From NCBI GenBank assembly GCA_007119395.1, contig SKPS01000228.1, positions 1 through 15,813 on the forward strand: DNA of 15,813 nt. Reading direction: 5' to 3'. Both the position numbers and the translations under genes were made by a program. The notes beneath the pieces are model-generated. The model saw nothing but the letters and a program-made list of their open reading frames with translations, did no database searches and was not told the origin of the DNA. Below, piece by piece: positions 14,533-15,813 of the stretch (positions are counted from its first letter, which is position 1; every line of letters starts with the position of its first letter). This DNA comes from Lentimicrobiaceae bacterium. Lineage in GTDB: Bacteria > Bacteroidota > Bacteroidia > Bacteroidales > SKPS01.

Positions 14533-15266
14533 TCAGACTGAGCACCGTGAGGGTACATGTTGCCGATGATCTCAGGGATTTCATCAGCGTCAGGCACCCG
14601 GGAGGTGGTGATATAAAAGTTACGCTGGATTTTTATGCCAAGAACGAGGCCCTGTTCAGTGAGGTCTTTTGCGAACTCTGCCGGCACCATATCACGAGGA
14701 CATAATATGGTAATGGCATAAAACCCTGCATCACTGTTGGTTTGCTCTACGAGGCAAGCCCTACGCGCGGCGATATACTGTGCTTCATCATTCAACTCGA
14801 TGGCATCCTCGTTGGAAAAAGTCGCGCCCTCTTCAGGCAAAAACAGAAACCAACACCGCAGCTTACCAGAAAGGTCGCTGTTTGTCTCTTTCACTTCGGG
14901 CGAAGGCATCTCTTCGAATGAGCTCTCGAGAAACAACCGGCACTCCGTCAGCGCCAGGGCTGTCCACTCTTTCATATCACCAACGGCAGAAAGGTAATAG
15001 TTCTCGAGAATGCGGTAGGCCGTGGGTGAACCTTGGTGGGCCAACACCCCCATCATCCGCTTTTTTTGAATATCTGACACCTCCTTTTCAAGCAGCAATG
15101 TACCCATTGCAACAAGTTCCTTCTCTGAATAGTCGCGCTCATCATGGTCGTGCGCATGATGCAGATAGTCGAGGTGCGTTGAAAGGGGCACACTCTCTGC
15201 CACCATAAGAATGCCTGCGGGGTCGGCTCCAAAATCGAATGGAAACACATTGTTGATATCCCTCAT
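14517..15266 (-). CDS. Unrecognised protein, 249 residues
   Basis: I do not recognise this family. The start at 15266 (MRDINNVFPFDFGADP) is preferred. An in-frame TTG at 15419 would extend it by 51 residues, but that segment runs through the mgtE terminator hairpin and an untranslated-looking stretch. Residues about 25-115 are helical and charged, with a His/Asp-rich patch HHAHDHDERD (about 35-44) that could bind metal. Residues about 130-249 look alpha/beta, with WFLFLPEEGA, FYAITILCPRDM and RNFYITTSRVPD. No signal peptide or membrane segment is seen, so it is probably cytoplasmic. It lies 149 bp downstream of mgtE on the same strand and its 3' end overlaps rimM by 16 bp, convergent. Composition resembles its neighbours, so it is probably native. 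Confidence 0.75.
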   Translation of the reverse strand: MRDINNVFPFDFGADPAGILMVAESVPLSTHLDYLHHAHDHDERDYSEKELVAMGTLLLEKEVSDIQKKRMMGVLAHQGSPTAYRILENYYLSAVGDMKEWTALALTECRLFLESSFEEMPSPEVKETNSDLSGKLRCWFLFLPEEGATFSNEDAIELNDEAQYIAARRACLVEQTNSDAGFYAITILCPRDMVPAEFAKDLTEQGLVLGIKIQRNFYITTSRVPDADEIPEIIGNMYPHGAQSDQLCR

Positions 15267-15384
15267 AGCACAAATGTTATTGATTAACACTAAACACGGC
15301 TCTCTCCGGAAGCGGGCAGATGTTTCATTCAGTATGGAAGCATCACGCGGCCCTGTTTCCTGTGTGTATATTTGCCGCAGAGGG

Positions 15385-15417
15385 AAAAAACGGACAAAAA
15401 AAGTGATTTTTTTTGTC
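15385..15417 (-). terminator. Terminator-like hairpin of the mgtE gene
   Basis: On the minus strand GACAAAAAAA (15417-15408) pairs with TTTTTTTGTC (15402-15393) around a 5-nt loop, followed after two bases by six T (15390-15385). The 10-bp stem overlaps the mgtE stop codon. It is AT-rich, hence weaker than the hairpin at 9348-9380, but the layout fits an intrinsic terminator separating mgtE from the downstream unknown gene. Confidence 0.55.
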
Positions 15418-15813
15418 AAATATTAAGGTACCAAGTAGCGATGGTGAAGTAGATGAGTACACCACCGATATCTGCCAGCGAGGTAATGAGAGGGGCGCTC
15501 GCGGTGGCGGGGTCCATTTTAAAGCGTGTAAACACGAAGGGCAGGAGCAATCCCAGCACACTACCCATCAGCACGATACACACCATACTCAATGCAACCA
15601 CCACAATAATATCCGGAGCCCTGAAGCTGGCCACCAGGCTGACTGCCAGGGCCATTGTAGAGCCAAGGAGGAATGACACCAGTGTCTCTTTGCCAACCAG
15701 TCGCCACCAGTCAGACATCACCACATCGCCGGTGGCAAGGGCACGCACAACCAGAGTGGCTGATTGAGCACCGGCATTACCGCCGCTGGCAATCAGCAGC
15801 GGAAGGAAAAACA
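15416..15813 (-). CDS. mgtE: MgtE-type magnesium transporter, C-terminal part (5' end outside window)
   Basis: The frame is open to the window edge and gives the last 132 residues or so. The first visible segment is FFLPLLIASGGNAGAQSATLVVRALATGDV in two adjacent parts, the hallmark P..IxSGGNxGxQ of the MgtE/SLC41 pore, whose Gly-Asn-Ala-Gly line and nearby acidic residues (here SLADIGG near the end) coordinate Mg2+. Three or four hydrophobic helices follow (VSFLLGSTMALAVSLVA, IIVVVALSMVCIVLMGSVLGLLLPF, and the ISTLADIGG-like GGVLIYFTIATWYL). The protein sits in the inner membrane as a dimer and imports Mg2+. The regulatory N and CBS domains would lie outside the window. The apparent internal ATG-like start near 15748 is not used. 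Confidence 0.93.
   Translation of the reverse strand, partial: FFLPLLIASGGNAGAQSATLVVRALATGDVVMSDWWRLVGKETLVSFLLGSTMALAVSLVASFRAPDIIVVVALSMVCIVLMGSVLGLLLPFVFTRFKMDPATASAPLITSLADIGGVLIYFTIATWYLNI

Noticed and set aside
15367..15374. TATATTTG, a perfect TAnnTTTG box on the plus strand
   Set aside because: No plus-strand gene follows; downstream lies the 3' end of mgtE on the minus strand. Likely chance.
15267..15419. 51-residue upstream extension of the unknown protein from a TTG
   Set aside because: It would include the mgtE stop overlap and the terminator hairpin, and its sequence is not protein-like compared with the rest.

Overview
The window looks like chromosomal DNA from a member of the Bacteroidota, probably a Bacteroidales-type lineage. 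The evidence is three long secreted proteins that end in type IX secretion (T9SS) sorting domains, start-proximal motifs resembling the Bacteroidota promoter (TTTG-N19-TAnnTTTG), a ribosomal protein S16 with a long acidic tail followed directly by rimM, and the pairing of a MurU-like nucleotidyltransferase with an AmgK-like kinase fused to a RapZ C-terminal domain. No phage, integrase, transposase, CRISPR, tRNA or rRNA sequence was recognised. The content is mostly housekeeping plus cell-surface genes.

Layout. At 1-136 (minus) lies the N-terminus of a secreted protein cut by the window edge. From 137 to 495 there is no gene, but there is a G8 tract and a long imperfect palindrome (392-482). 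From 4704 down to 496 (minus) runs a tight four-gene operon: a T9SS surface protein, an AmgK-RapZ fusion kinase, a 42-60 residue cysteine-rich small protein, and a MurU-like nucleotidyltransferase. Junctions are a 1-nt stop/start overlap, a gap of about 9 nt, and a 4-nt overlap. A 165-bp divergent promoter region (4705-4869) separates it from a plus-strand operon (4870-9308): a BNR/Asp-box beta-propeller T9SS protein, an M16 zinc peptidase and a class I O-methyltransferase. A strong bidirectional terminator (9348-9380) sits between this operon and a convergent second BNR/T9SS protein (9403-12288, minus).

From 12289 to 13206 there is about 900 bp without a credible gene. It holds promoter-like motifs on both strands, a pair of mutually exclusive hairpins ending in a T9 run, and a 174-bp inverted-repeat element. 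Then come rpsP (six 27-bp tandem repeats in its tail) and rimM on the plus strand. An unrecognised 249-residue protein on the minus strand overlaps the rimM 3' end by 16 bp. The window closes with the C-terminal part of an MgtE-type Mg2+ transporter (minus) and its terminator-like hairpin.

How the genes fit together. AmgK and MurU are the kinase and uridylyltransferase of the cell-wall sugar recycling route (MurNAc to MurNAc-1-P to UDP-MurNAc), so the kinase-RapZ fusion, the small protein and the nucleotidyltransferase probably form a peptidoglycan-recycling unit. The two BNR proteins share architecture (signal peptide, GP..GR/N motif, Asp-box propeller, T9SS tail) and are probably surface-displayed paralogues of unknown ligand. 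rpsP and rimM form a translation/ribosome-maturation pair. I do not see a clearly new defence or mobile system. The most unusual points are the AmgK-RapZ gene coupled to a surface protein and a tiny Cys protein, and the structured non-coding block upstream of rpsP.
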